From: Amoebidium appalachense
Lineage: Eukaryota; Ichthyosporea
Assembly (NCBI GenBank): GCA_963693365.1
Contig: CAVNZM010000001.1
Location: 1,426,001 to 1,490,000 of the forward strand
Direction of reading: 5' to 3'
Length of the DNA stretch: 64,000 nucleotides
Shown here piece by piece: positions 9,327 to 22,999 of this stretch (positions are counted from its first letter, which is position 1; every line of letters starts with the position of its first letter). The notes below the pieces were generated by a model. The model worked only from the letters and a program-made list of their open reading frames with translations. It did not search any database and was not told where the DNA came from. The position numbers were made by a program, and so were the translations under genes.

Positions 9327-9826
9327 NNNNNNNNNNNNNNNNNNNNNNNNNNNNNNNNNNNNNNNNNNNNNNNNNNNNNNNNNNNNNNNNNNNNNNNNNN
9401 NNNNNNNNNNNNNNNNNNNNNNNNNNNNNNNNNNNNNNNNNNNNNNNNNNNNNNNNNNNNNNNNNNNNNNNNNNNNNNNNNNNNNNNNNNNNNNNNNNNN
9501 NNNNNNNNNNNNNNNNNNNNNNNNNNNNNNNNNNNNNNNNNNNNNNNNNNNNNNNNNNNNNNNNNNNNNNNNNNNNNNNNNNNNNNNNNNNNNNNNNNNN
9601 NNNNNNNNNNNNNNNNNNNNNNNNNNNNNNNNNNNNNNNNNNNNNNNNNNNNNNNNNNNNNNNNNNNNNNNNNNNNNNNNNNNNNNNNNNNNNNNNNNNN
9701 NNNNNNNNNNNNNNNNNNNNNNNNNNNNNNNNNNNNNNNNNNNNNNNNNNNNNNNNNNNNNNNNNNNNNNNNNNNNNNNNNNNNNNNNNNNNNNNNNNNN
9801 NNNNNNNNNNNNNNNNNNNNNNNNNN
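9327..9826. other. Assembly gap, exactly 500 N
   Basis: A round number of N indicates a scaffold gap of unknown true size. Open frames crossing it are artefacts. Confidence 0.98.
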
Positions 9827-10961
9827 ATGTCTTGACCTGGTTGCTGGCATGGTCGAGGATTTTGTGTGCCTTTGAGGGCATATCCCAGCCGACGTAGGTG
9901 CCGACTCTGATGGTTGATGCAAGCTTGTTCCTCTTGGATCGGGGAACATGGACATAGGCAGGGGAGCCGAACACGTGGAGCTGGGATACGTCGGGTTTGA
10001 AGCCGTGGAAGGCCTCGAAGGGGGTGTTGCCGTTGGCAGCAGATGACGGTGTGACGTTGATGATGTAGCCAGCATGCTTGAGAGCAACAACCCACAACTT
10101 GTCGGCATGGAGGAAGCAACGGACTGTCTCTTGGAGGTCTCTCATCTTCCGTTCAACGACACCGTTGTGCTGTGGTGTGTCGACGGGGGCAAACTCCATG
10201 ATGATGCAGAAAGCTTTCTGCTTGCAGTAGGCTTCGGTGTCCCTTGATGTGAACTCGGAGCCGGAGTCAAACCGAAGATGGGTGACGATCTCAGGGGTCT
10301 GACGTTCGACGGTTTCAACGAGAGACTGGATGTAGCTGAGGGTTTCAGCACGGTTGTAGAGGGGGAACACGGTGGTGTAACCGGTGGCATCACAAACACA
10401 CACCAGAGCAACCTTGTAGCCGCCGTAGGAAGCACAGGGAGCTTCGAAGAAGTCCAGGTGCCACTTAGCGCCGGGGATGGTGAAACGGGAACGGGTGCCA
10501 GGAAATGGAGCCTTGGTGGTCTTGCCAGACATGCAGCCGAAGCAGTCACTGTGGTCGGTTGACTTGAGGGAGGGGGACATGCCGAGGACAAGCTCATCCT
10601 TGGCCATTCTGGTGACGGTGGATAGGGCTCGGTGGCCAAGACGGTTGTGCCAAAGGGTAAGGTCGTCGGTCTGTTGAGTCCTTGCTGTGTAGGCTTGGAC
10701 CCACGGATGTTGAGGAGTGTCAATCACGTAGTCAGTGATGTAGTAGAGCCCGTGGACGGCCGTGAGGTCGGAAATAATGTCACCGTTACGGCTGTAGAGG
10801 AACGACGGATTGGTGTCTGCATCGTCACAATGACCAAGGAGGCCGGCGGTGGAGGCCATGGAGGCAGACACGAGGAAGGACGGTGACTCGGGTACGTAGA
10901 GAGCGTTGATGCTGCACTGGGTTGAGTTGCCGTTGTAGTGCAGGGTCATGTTGATGATGCC
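9827..10961 (-). pseudogene. Copia polyprotein fragment: end of protease region and integrase
   Basis: Minus-strand frame with the zinc-binding HHCC region (LTLWHNRLGHRAL..DCFGCMSGK) and the DDE integrase core: WHLDFFEAP, HLRFDSGSEFTS and HNGVVERKMRDL supply D, D and E. The integrase C-terminal part (VFGSPAYVHVPRSKRNKLAS) runs into the gap. Its upstream end at 10961 touches LTR B4, so gag and most of the protease are missing on this side. A small frame disruption sits around KQKAFCIIMEF. It is close to the complete copy at 60511 and clearly the same family. Confidence 0.8.
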
Positions 10962-11750
10962 TGTTGTTTTGTGTGGGTAAACGGGGAAGCAGAGTGCACA
11001 GATGGGTGTTATGATACACAACACAGAGACACACGGGAGAAACACAACCGGAGAGGTGGAACGATTACTGGGACCATAGGAAAAGAATTCGACTGCTTAA
11101 TATTTATTCCAAGATGAAGTTCCTTTTATACTTAGGAATATGAAATCGGTAAACCATTCAAAAGAACGAAAACTCTATTTTCCAATCAGAAAGACGAAAA
11201 CTATGAGGGTAAAAATAAATTGATCGAAATGCCTGTCGACACATAGAAGATAAAACGCAATCCTCTAATGAAAGTAATCTTCTAATAAAAGTACAGAAAC
11301 ATTTAACAAAATGAAACCATTTATGTATCTATTAGTTCACATCATATATTTATACATGTTCTTAACATAACACGTCTGAATATAAGTATTCCTAATAGTT
11401 GGGAAACATAGAGCAATGCTACGTCGTGGGAATAGAAGGAAAAGGAATGAGGATAGAAAGGAATGGAATGGGAAAGGAATCGAATAGAATTAATGAGGAA
11501 TGTAGGTTACTATATTTGGGAAAATACAACGAGATCTGATTGGATGACATATTTAGACATTGACACAAACGACAATATGTGTGCGCGGGCTAAATATATC
11601 GATGTGTACACAGATCTAAGATATCGGTGCACACGGAAACAGAAAGGAAAGAAAGAAAGGAAAAGGGAAAAGGAAACAAACTACAACAAACTAATAAACA
11701 TTTATAGAACTCAACTTCTAAGTCTTGCCGATAATCATTGGAAGATGACA
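10962..11750 (-). mobile_element. LTR B4, flanked by a 289-bp direct duplication
   Basis: 789 bp, minus strand, from TGTCATCTTCC at 11750 to ..ACAAAACAACA at 10962. The 289 bp on its left (10673-10961) are repeated on its right (11751-12039) with about two differences, both ending exactly at the LTR ends. There is no 5-bp TSD. Confidence 0.85.
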
Positions 11751-13065
11751 GTTGAGTCCTTGCTGTGTAGGCTTGGACCCACGGATGTTGAGGAGTGTCA
11801 ATCACGTAGTCAGTGATGTAGTAGAGCCCGTTGACGGCCGTGAGGTCGGAAATAATGTCACCGTTACGGCTGTAGAGGAACGACGGATTGGTGTCTGCAT
11901 CGTCACAATGACCAAGGAGCCCGGCGGTGGAGGCCATGGAGGCAGACACGAGGAAGGACGGTGACTCGGGTACGTAGAGAGCGTTGATGCTGCACTGGGT
12001 TGAGTTGCCGTTGTAGTGCAGGGTCATGTTGATGATGCCACGGTGTGTGGCATGGACGGTGCCCAGGCCTTGAATGGGGATGGGGGTACACGGGGTAAGG
12101 GTGGAGAACTACTCCTTGATGGGGCAGATGTGTGCATTGCAGGCACAGTCCCAGACGGGGTCGTCACGGTGTGGTGTGCCGGTGGATGAGATGAGTGCAA
12201 ATTGTACTCTCTTGTTGCCTTTCTAGGCTCTGGGCATGGGCATGAGGCTCTGGGCATGATGTGATGTGGTGGGGTTCATGGCAGTAGGAACACTCCACTC
12301 TCTTGTTGTTGTGCTGTCGGTTACGGTTGTCCCTGTTACCACGGGGGTAAGGGGAAGTTGAACGGGGGCCGGGTGAATTGGAAGACGGACGATGATCACG
12401 GGTACGGGACGGGGAGCGGTGAGGTGTACTCTCACGGCGAGGGATACGGTTACGGAGGTCACCGGGCGGGAGCATTCTGCTCTGAAGTGCTCGAAGAGGA
12501 CGGTTGTTGACGGTTGCACCAGTGCCTGCGTCGATGAGGCCGGCACGGATTTCAGCTCCGCGGATGTCGCTGATGAGCTGGTTGAAGGACGGGTAATTCT
12601 TGTTGTTCATCCAGTAGTCGGAGCAGAGACGCTCAATGTCAGTGCAGACTAGGGCGGTGTTCTAGGAAGAACTTGCGCACGACATCCTTGTGTTGGACGG
12701 GCTCGTCGAGGCAGGCAAGTGTCGTAGCCAGACGTTGGAGGCGGGTGAGGTATACCGTGACGTTGGGGAAGTCTCGTAGTTCAAGCTCCTCGTAGGTGAC
12801 TTGAATCTGAGTGACGCGGGCCTCCTTCTCTGCCACATAAGCCATACGCAGGTTGTGGAAGACTTCTCCACCGTGAACGCCGTCTTGCTTGCGGCCGGAG
12901 TCGTAGAGCTCTGTAAGATGAACGGACTGGTTGAGAATCTGGTCGAGGACGTCGGAAGCTTTCTTGTAGGAGTCCTTGGTGCCGTTGTTAGCCTAGCCAC
13001 TGGTTGTCGTCAGAGCTGTCAACCCACTCTGGTGCCTTGATGGCGTCAACGAATTTCTCGGCAAG
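11751..13065 (-). pseudogene. Copia gag and protease fragment
   Basis: Minus-strand remnants of Gag (AEKFVDAIK, EARVTQIQVTYEELELRDF, NYPSFNQLISDIRGAEIRAG), a nucleocapsid knuckle CSYCHEPHHITSC, and the protease region with VWDCACNAHICPIKE. Several frameshifts separate the pieces (for example near 12015-12240, 12660 and 12990). It begins at 13065, where it meets a plus-strand integrase fragment head to head. Confidence 0.75.
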
Positions 13066-13289
13066 CACTGACAGGCCTCCCCTCATCCCTCTCAGTGGCT
13101 GACACCACTGACTGCTTCGGCTGTGTCTCCGGCAAGACCACCAAGGCCCCATTCTCCGGCGTCCAGAACCCAGTGCCCCTTCCCCGGTGCCAAGTGGCAC
13201 ACGGACTTCTTGTTGGAAGATGGTATCCTTATCCAGTCTGATTGCATGAATCAGATCATGATCGGCTGGTGGCCTGCGAGATCTTAACC

Positions 13290-13362
13290 CATCTCGTAGC
13301 TCAGTTGGTAGAGCACTCGACCAGAGATAGAGGGGTCGCGGGTTCAAATCCCGTCGGGATCA
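13290..13362 (+). tRNA. tRNA-like unit in 5' LTR of TRIM 2
   Basis: 73 nt with intact A and B boxes. The first base is C instead of G, breaking the top acceptor pair. Followed by TCTTTTTGG. Confidence 0.65.
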
Positions 13363-13663
13363 TCTTTTTGGCATCCTCTTGTCGCTGGGGTAAAAGCCAG
13401 CACGCCTTTACTGGCGTCATCACAACCATCGGCAGTGGTTAGGTTGTGATCTCAAGGCTAGCAAGATCGCTAGTCTCTGCACCAGGACAAAATCCACAAA
13501 TGGTAGCATGAACAGGGGTTCAGTGGGGACTGAGGGGGCAGTCCACCCTAACCTGATTCTGCCATTCGTCCTGAGTGGGGATGTTGGAAGATGGTATCGT
13601 TATCCAGTCCGATCGCATGATGAATCAGATCATGGTCGGCTGGTGGCCTGCGAGATCTTAATT

Positions 13664-13728
13664 GATCTCGTAGCTCAGTTGGTAGAGCACTCGACCGGAG
13701 ATAGAGGGGTCGCGGGTCGTCGGGATCA
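13664..13728 (+). pseudogene. tRNA-like unit in 3' LTR of TRIM 2, B box deleted
   Basis: 65 nt. An 8-nt deletion removes most of GGTTCAAATCC, so internal Pol III initiation is not expected. Acceptor and D stems remain. Confidence 0.65.
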
Positions 13729-14511
13729 TCTTTTTGGCATCCTCTTCTGGCCGGGGTAAAAGCCAGCACGCCTTTACTGGCGTCATCACAACCATCGGCA
13801 GTGGTTAGGTTGTGACCTCAAGGCAGCAAGATCGCTGGTCTCTGCACCAGAACAAAATCCAAAACTTCTTCGAGCCTCCCTGTGCCTCCTATGGTGGCTA
13901 CAAGGTGGCCCTCGTGTGTACCTGTGATGCCTCCGGCTACACCATCGTGTACCTCCTCCGTGATCGATCTGAAACTCTCGCATACGTCAAGGCCCTGGTC
14001 GAGACTATTGACAAGCAACCCGACAAGGTGGTGACCCACTTCCGTTCCGACTCTGGTTCCGAGTTCACCTCCCATCCTCCCATGCTATGGAGCAGTACTG
14101 CCAGTCCAAGGGCATCATTCAGGAATTTGTCCCGGTTGACTGCCCCCAGCTCGACGGCTTCGTTGAACGTAAGATGAGGGATCTGCAAGAGATCGTTCGG
14201 TGCTTCCTTCACCAGGACAAGGACGACTCCCTTTCCCCCAAGCTGTGGGGAGCTGCTCTCAACCATGCTGCCTACATCATCAACGTGACCCCGGCCAGAG
14301 CTGCCAATGACCGTACACCGTTTGAAGTTTTCTACGGTGTCAAGCCTGACATCTCCCACCTGCACGTCTTCGGCTGCCCAGCCTATGTACACGTCCCTGC
14401 ATCAAAACGAGACAAGTTGGCCTCTACCGTCAAACTCGGCACCTACTAGTAGTACGTGGGCTGGGATATCACCAACAAAGCTCACAAGATCATGAATCTA
14501 CGTGGCAACAT

Positions 14512-15061
14512 TGTTATTTTGTGTGGGTAAACGGAGAAGCAGAGAGCACAGATGGGTGTTATGTTGTACACAACACAGAGACACACGGGAGAAACACAAC
14601 CGGAGAGGTGGAACGATTTCTGGAACTATAGGAAATGAATACGACTGCTTGATATTTATTCCAAGATGAAGTCCCTTTTATACTTGGGAATGTGAAAACG
14701 ATAAACCAATCAAAAGAACGAAAACTCTATTTTCCAATCAAAAGGACGAAAACTATGAGTGTAAAATATATCGATCGAAACGTCTGTCGACACATAGAAT
14801 AGAAAATGCAATCCTCTAATGAAAGAAATTTCTAATAAAAGCACGGAAACATTTAACAAAATGAAACCACTTATGTAACTATTAGTTCACAACATACATT
14901 TAAACATGTTCTTGGCATAACACGTCTAAATATAATTATTCCTAATAGTTGGAGAACATAGCACAATGCTACGTCGTGAGAAAGGAATGGGAAAGGAATG
15001 TAAGTTACTATATTTGGGAAAATACAAACGAGATCTGATTGGATGACATATTTAGATATTG
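14512..15061 (-). mobile_element. LTR B5, truncated
   Basis: The 3' part of an LTR of family B on the minus strand, ending ..CACAAAATAACA at 14512. It is truncated at 15061 where a polyprotein linker fragment starts. Confidence 0.75.
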
Positions 15062-15223
15062 CAGGCCACCAATCAGCCGACCTCAATCGATCCATCACTG
15101 CATTCCATGGATTACCACTCCGATGACGATGAAATTCCGTCGGTGATTCTCCGTCGTTCCCCCCGTCGTGTGCCTGCCCCTCACCGATGGAATGCAGTGA
15201 TGGATCGATTGGGGTCGGCTGAT
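15062..15223 (+). pseudogene. Copia linker fragment ending in a 36-bp inverted repeat
   Basis: Encodes ATNQPTSIDPSLHS..DDDEIPSVILRRSPRRVPAP, as in the non-autonomous element at 47390-47530. Its first 36 bases after the junction (15072-15107) return as an inverted copy at 15188-15223 with one mismatch, giving a stem around an 80-base loop. Confidence 0.65.
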
Positions 15224-15320
15224 TTCATGTACACACAAACATGTACACGTTTCTCCCTCACTGGGTAGACTCGTGTACCTATAATCAGTTGCTGTAATCG
15301 ATATCTAAACACACAAATAT
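15224..15320 (-). mobile_element. Fragment of LTR C2
   Basis: Inverse of the part of LTR C2 near 43440-43540. It ends where element C is inserted. Confidence 0.6.
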
Positions 15321-16245
15321 TGTTGTAATACGTAGTATTTACATATGGTAAGATCTTCTCAGTTTGTGTTATGTTTGAGTTCATATGCTTAGTGTAAATG
15401 CCACACTCCTATTATGTAAAGTGTAGCATCGATCTCCGATATGCTTGTATACTTGTAATCGTGTTGTATCGGCATTAATCGTGTATTGTGATATCGATTA
15501 GAACCTTTATATGTGTGTACACGGATCCACCCACTCAGGGAGAGACGTGTACATGTTCGTGTGTACATAAATATCTCTGGTTATAGTTATGCTATTACTA
15601 TCTTGTTTGTTGATCTGTGCTCTCTTTTCCTTCCTCTTTCTCCTTCCTTATTTTCTTTTCTTTCTCTCCTTGTCTTCATGTGTATAATCGTATTTCTTTT
15701 CTACTAATATATGTTAGGTAGATTTGTGTTACTTAATACGTGTTCATTGGACGGTAACGCACTTAGGCTACACTTAGAATAGCATGTGTGTTTAGACTTC
15801 ATTAATTTACTTTAGTTTTCATGTGTTGCCGGGCTTTAACCAATCATCAAGGTTAAGTGTGATATGTCTGAGTCTTTGCAGTATCTCATAGGTTAGAACT
15901 TCCTTGATGATGACACGAGTTGATCTTAACTAGTGTCTGTGTCCTATCGTGTACGTCTCCGCGTACCGGATCTCTCTGAAAGCAATTGGTTCTTAGTGAT
16001 TGGTTTCTATTAGAGATAGATCTGATTTCCGACTGGTCGGAAATCATGTATGGATTGGACTTAGAGGAATTTCAGGTATTTATTCGAAGATCAGAATGAA
16101 TTCAGTTCAGTCGTGTCTAAACATTGATGTCTGTTGTGTACACTGCTCCGATCGTTCCGTGTTTTGTTGTTGTGTGTGTCTGTGGTGTTTTCGCACTGCA
16201 CCACTGTGTCTCTGCTTTCATCCCAAATACTTATACAAATTAACA
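15321..16245 (+). repeat. 5' LTR of element C
   Basis: 925 bp from TGTTGTAATACG to AAATTAACA. An AATAAA-like signal lies near the 3' third, just after a TATTTATT box. Confidence 0.92.
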
Positions 16246-16271
16246 GGTTATGGGCCCAGATGCACGCTCCC
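16246..16271 (+). other. PBS of element C, complementary to the initiator tRNA-Met anticodon arm
   Basis: GGTTATGGGCCCAG followed by ATGCACGCT. The first 14 bases pair with CTGGGCCCATAACC of a typical initiator tRNA-Met, and GCACGCT continues the match after a two-base insertion. Confidence 0.75.
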
Positions 16272-16920
16272 TACACACACCTAAACCTAGCGATCGTTAA
16301 ATTCCTGGTACACATCATAGCTGTGGTCAGCTCCTCATGCATCTTGGTGCTGAGGCTGTGTACATCCATCCCTGGCGTCCCCTGCATCCATCTGTGCCTT
16401 TCTGCACACCCCGTCTCTGGCGCCTGCTGTTCCAGTTCCGTCCGTCCCCGTTCCCACCGTCTCCTAGCCTCTCGGCTCGAGGCCTCCCCGGCGTCCGTCC
16501 GTAACCGGTCCCACTTGACAAGATCTGACTCATCTTGACAAGAGCTTTTGTCACGCCTTGACACCCGTGACATCCTCGCAAGTTCAAATTCCAGCTTGCA
16601 CTCCTTCCAGCTCCGTCCTGGTTTCTCTCCGTCACGCCAAACCGTCCTCCACCCTTGGTTCTGCAATCGCGCTCCAAGTTCCTTGACACTTCACCGACGT
16701 GGTCTCAACCGCGCCGCCCTGTCTACCCAGGCCTGAGGATCCTGCATTGAAATCCCATTCCATCCGATTTCGAACCCCGTCAACCCGCATTCGAATATAA
16801 TTTCACACCCCGTCTGCGTTCCAATCGACGATAATTTGACACCCCGTCTCGATCCGACTTGACCATCATCCATCAAGTCCATCTGAAGTATCCAAATTCG
16901 GTACTTCTTTCCAGTCTACC

Positions 16921-17739
16921 GTGTTCCACCCCGTCCAAGCCCTTTGTGCTTCCCTCCTCCCTAGGAGTCCCGACCCTGAGTCCCTCCAGAACCGTTTACC
17001 GTGTCCAACCTGCTTCCTTCCAGGATTTCCAACCCTGTTTTCGGCCATGTCTCCCCTTACCGTGCCGTCACTGTCAATGGCCCCCTCACATTCCATTGAT
17101 CTGCCCTGCATTCCGGCAGCAGTTTCCCCCCATCACGTGGCCAACCTCGTCGAGATCTCAACTACCACCAGCTCTGCACGGGCAACAGTTACCCCTGCAG
17201 CTGTTTCCCCCCCATTACCACCCGACCCCGGCCAGCAAGACATACTGCCAGGTCCAGTCGTTCCCATCCACGTTTCCAGCCAGCTTGCTGTGCTGCCTTC
17301 CCCCGTTTCCAAAGCCCCTGCGTCCGACCCAGTTAACCTCCTCCGTCCGGAATTACCTGCACTTGACCCTGCCTCCGTCGTGCCTCATCCCAACCCAAAT
17401 TCCGTGAAGACCTACCCCCCTCCCTGTTCGGGCTTTCCCAGTCACCCCGAGCAGCAAGCACCCTCGACGCCCCCTCCAGCGAATTCCAAACTACGACAAG
17501 TCTACTCCTCCTTGGTCATCAATCCCTCCACCGGTCGCCCCACCACGTGTGGCTACCCTCGACACACCGCATCCAAATGCCGTGACCCCCGTTGTCCTGT
17601 CTACCGTTTGCGTCCTCGATACCCGTCCTACTTCAAGAGTGATTTTCTAATGTTTACTACTTACTTTATCATAATCATTATTTCATATGTATATTGCCTT
17701 TGTGGGTATGCCCACTTAGGGTTTTTATATAAGGTTTGA
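16921..17739 (+). CDS. Gag-like, Pro/Ser-rich ORF of element C
   Basis: 272 residues from MFHPVQALCASLL. Mostly Pro, Ser and Val without recognisable capsid helices. Residues around TTCGYPRHTASKCRDPRC form a C-X4-H-X4-C half-knuckle that suggests nucleic-acid binding. The same N-terminal sequence (QALCA.LLPRSP.PESL) occurs in the polyprotein remnant of A-NA on the minus strand at 47943. The frame may start further upstream; the leader from 16260 on also has open frames. Function unknown beyond a probable packaging role. Confidence 0.45.
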   Translation: MFHPVQALCASLLPRSPDPESLQNRLPCPTCFLPGFPTLFSAMSPLTVPSLSMAPSHSIDLPCIPAAVSPHHVANLVEISTTTSSARATVTPAAVSPPLPPDPGQQDILPGPVVPIHVSSQLAVLPSPVSKAPASDPVNLLRPELPALDPASVVPHPNPNSVKTYPPPCSGFPSHPEQQAPSTPPPANSKLRQVYSSLVINPSTGRPTTCGYPRHTASKCRDPRCPVYRLRPRYPSYFKSDFLMFTTYFIIIIISYVYCLCGYAHLGFLYKV

Positions 17740-17842
17740 CCTGTACCATGACTCTACTCTATCTTTCACTGGTTTAAAACCCAGTTAATCAAACCCCGAC
17801 TATACACGTTATACATATTCGTTGCTTTTGCCCCGGTTCTTT

Positions 17843-17937
17843 CCCCCCCCCCCCCACCTCCCCCCCCTTCCCCCCCTTCCCTTCCCCCCCACCTCCCCCC
17901 CTTCCCCCCCCCCCTTCCCCCCCCCCCCCCCCCCGGG
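17843..17937. repeat. C-rich low-complexity tract in element C
   Basis: Runs of C separated by T and A just upstream of the 3' LTR. Confidence 0.8.
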
Positions 17938-18042
17938 AATAGTACACACTTTAATTTTTTTTTCGTTTCTGTTCTCAAGTGGGGAGATTTCACTAGTTCA
18001 GTGGGGATATGATAACACAAACTTCAAAGTCTTAAGTGGGGA

Positions 18043-18967
18043 TGTTGTAATACGTAGTATTTACATATGGTAAGATCTTCTCAGTTTGTGTTATGTTTGA
18101 GTTCATATGCTTATTGTAAATGCCACACTCCTATTATGTAAAGTGTAGCATCGATCTCCGATATGCTTGTATACTTGTAATCGTGTTGTATCGGCATTAA
18201 TCGTGTATTGTGATATCGATTAGAACCTTTATATGTGTGTACACGGATCCACCCACTCAGGGAGAGACGTGTACATGTTCGTGTGTACATAAATATCTCT
18301 GGTTATAGTTATGCTATTACTATCTTGTTTGTTGATCTGTGCTCTCTTTTCCTTCCTCTTTCTCCTTCCTTATTTTCTTTTCTTTCTCTCCTTGTCTTCA
18401 TGTGTATAATCGTATTTCTTTTCTACTAATATATGTTAGGTAGATTTGTGTTACTTAATACGTGTTCATTGGACGGTAACGCACTTAGGCTACACTTAGA
18501 ATAGCATGTGTGTTTAGACTTCATTAATTTACTTTAGTTTTCATGTGTTGCCGGGCTTTAACCAATCATCAAGGTTAAGTGTGATATGTCTGAGTCTTTG
18601 CAGTATCTCATAGGTTAGAACTTCCTTGATGATGACACGAGTTGATCTTAACTAGTGTCTGTGTCCTATCGTGTACGTCTCCGCGTACCGGATCTCTCTG
18701 AAAGCAATTGGTTCTTAGTGATTGGTTTCTATTAGAGATAGATCTGATTTCCGACTGGTCGGAAATCATGTATGGATTGGACTTAGAGGAATTTCAGGTA
18801 TTTATTCGAAGATCAGAATAAATTCAGTTCAGTCGTGTCTAAACATTGATGTCTGTTGTGTACACTGCTCCGATCGTTCCGTGTTTTGTTGTTGTGTGTG
18901 TCTGTGGTGTTTTCACACTGCACCACTGTGTCTCTGCTTTCATCCCAAATACTTATCCAATTTAACA
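18043..18967 (+). repeat. 3' LTR of element C
   Basis: 925 bp, same as the 5' LTR apart from a few substitutions. Confidence 0.92.
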
Positions 18968-18972
18968 AATAT

Positions 18973-19203
18973 AGCCGACCCAGCACGATTGCAAGTATTC
19001 CAACACACTGGAGATCGATGTCATAATTTACGTACTAGGAGCACATCTTTTAGAGGTTGAGGGGTTTATGGTATGTGTTAAGAATAAATGGGCTGGGAGG
19101 GGGGGGGGGGGGGGGGTCCCTATGATACCACACAACATTGAATTTAGCAAGACGAATCAAATCTGATAATACATAGCAAGCCTTAGGAGAGAAGGAGGAT
19201 GGG

Positions 19204-19234
<31 letters not shown>

Positions 19235-19322
19235 AGAAACGTTATACACAGGTAAATCAGAACAGGGAAAATAAGGTAAGTCGTATTGCAGGGGAAAAAT
19301 ACAACATTTTCACAGGAGTACA

Positions 19323-19357
<35 letters not shown>

Positions 19358-20006
19358 GCAAAGATGCAGAACACAAACGAAACTTAAGGTGCAAAATCGA
19401 GAGAAGGAAGGGCGGCAAGAAGCAAAGACGGAGAGTTACGAGAAGCAAAGAAGCAAAAGCAGTGAGAAGCAAACGTCCCCCCCCCCCCCCCCTCCCCCCC
19501 CCTTCCCCCCCCCATATGGCCATTTGTGTGGAAATGGAAATTGAGCTGTGCATACCCGCATCCAATCATTTGGCGTATGTGCATACCCGCATCCAATCAA
19601 CTCATATGACTTCTCAGGAGCCGATTCGGACCGGCAACCAATAGCCGCCGCGTACCCTCCGGGACCCTGGATAGAGTTTCTGCTAAGCCCATGGGGTGAA
19701 TAGCAAAAAACCATATAGTAGGGCAGAAATACTTAGATTTATAAGTTTGTAGCCAAAAATAACTATTATAGACATTTTTTTGCCGTTTACTGCACCATTG
19801 TTCAAGGTATTAGCGAGTTTATACTTCGCCGGCACACAGTTAGTTGTGAAAAGCATCTACCCACCTCGGTAGATCGTCAATCAGATGCAAGACGGCCTCC
19901 TATAACCAATGAAAACTATATCCGCAAAACTTAGGTTCGGTCAAGGAGTGCAAACCAGTTGCGATTGATTGGTCGTGTTAAACGTGGAATTTGCTGTGTG
20001 CCAGCA
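18973..20006. other. Intergenic, with three long G runs and one C-rich run
   Basis: G runs at 19099-19116 (18), 19201-19229 (29) and 19326-19356 (31), and C-rich 19477-19513. There is a short duplication at 19551-19590 (GCATACCCGCATCCAATCA). No gene recognised. Confidence 0.6.
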
Positions 20007-20035
20007 ACGGCCATCTAGAGTCTCTAGATGGCCGT
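20007..20035. repeat. Perfect 13-bp hairpin upstream of the spliced gene
   Basis: ACGGCCATCTAGA, loop GTC, TCTAGATGGCCGT. Its right arm is repeated once more at 20042-20056, overlapping the first candidate start codon. Confidence 0.8.
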
Positions 20036-20046
20036 GGAGACTCTAG

Positions 20047-22999
<2,953 letters not shown>

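Larger units (their letters stand above)
13211..13864 (+). mobile_element. Complete TRIM 2 (family D) with tRNA-like LTRs
   Basis: 654 bp: LTR 13211-13500, interior 13501-13581 (81 bp), LTR 13582-13864, with TSD CTTCT at 13206-13210 and 13865-13869. PBS TGGTAGCATGAACAG at 13501-13515 and PPT TGAGTGGGGA at 13572-13581 are identical to TRIM 1. It is more diverged internally than TRIM 1: the 5' LTR ends TCCACAAA, and the 3' LTR lacks 8 bases of the B box. It is therefore probably the older insertion. Confidence 0.92.
13066..14511 (+). pseudogene. Copia integrase fragment, interrupted by TRIM 2
   Basis: Plus-strand fragment from the zinc-binding region (DCFGCVSGKTTKAPF) through the integrase core (HFRSDSGSEFTS, CPQLDGFVERKMRDLQ) to its C-terminal domain (VFGCPAYVHVPASKRDKL). 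The TRIM at 13211-13864 sits in the first catalytic segment, with CTTCT duplicated. Frameshifts occur near 14080 and 14449. It is a different subfamily from the copy at 9827-10961, about as diverged as the fragment at 44212-44534. Confidence 0.75.
15321..18967 (+). mobile_element. Complete non-autonomous LTR element C
   Basis: Two 925-bp LTRs (15321-16245 and 18043-18967), differing at about five positions, flanked by TSD AATAT (15316-15320 and 18968-18972). The PBS at 16246 reads GGTTATGGGCCCAG, the complement of the anticodon region of initiator tRNA-Met, so priming by a tRNA half as in Drosophila copia is likely. The PPT is AAGTGGGGA just before 18043. The 1.8-kb interior has only a Pro/Ser-rich gag-like frame and no protease, integrase or RT. 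Its first part is shared with element A-NA (46233-48687) despite quite different LTRs. Confidence 0.92.

Noticed and set aside
9277-11045. Long open frames crossing the N gap
   Set aside because: Only the part outside 9327-9826 is real sequence; the length across the gap is meaningless.
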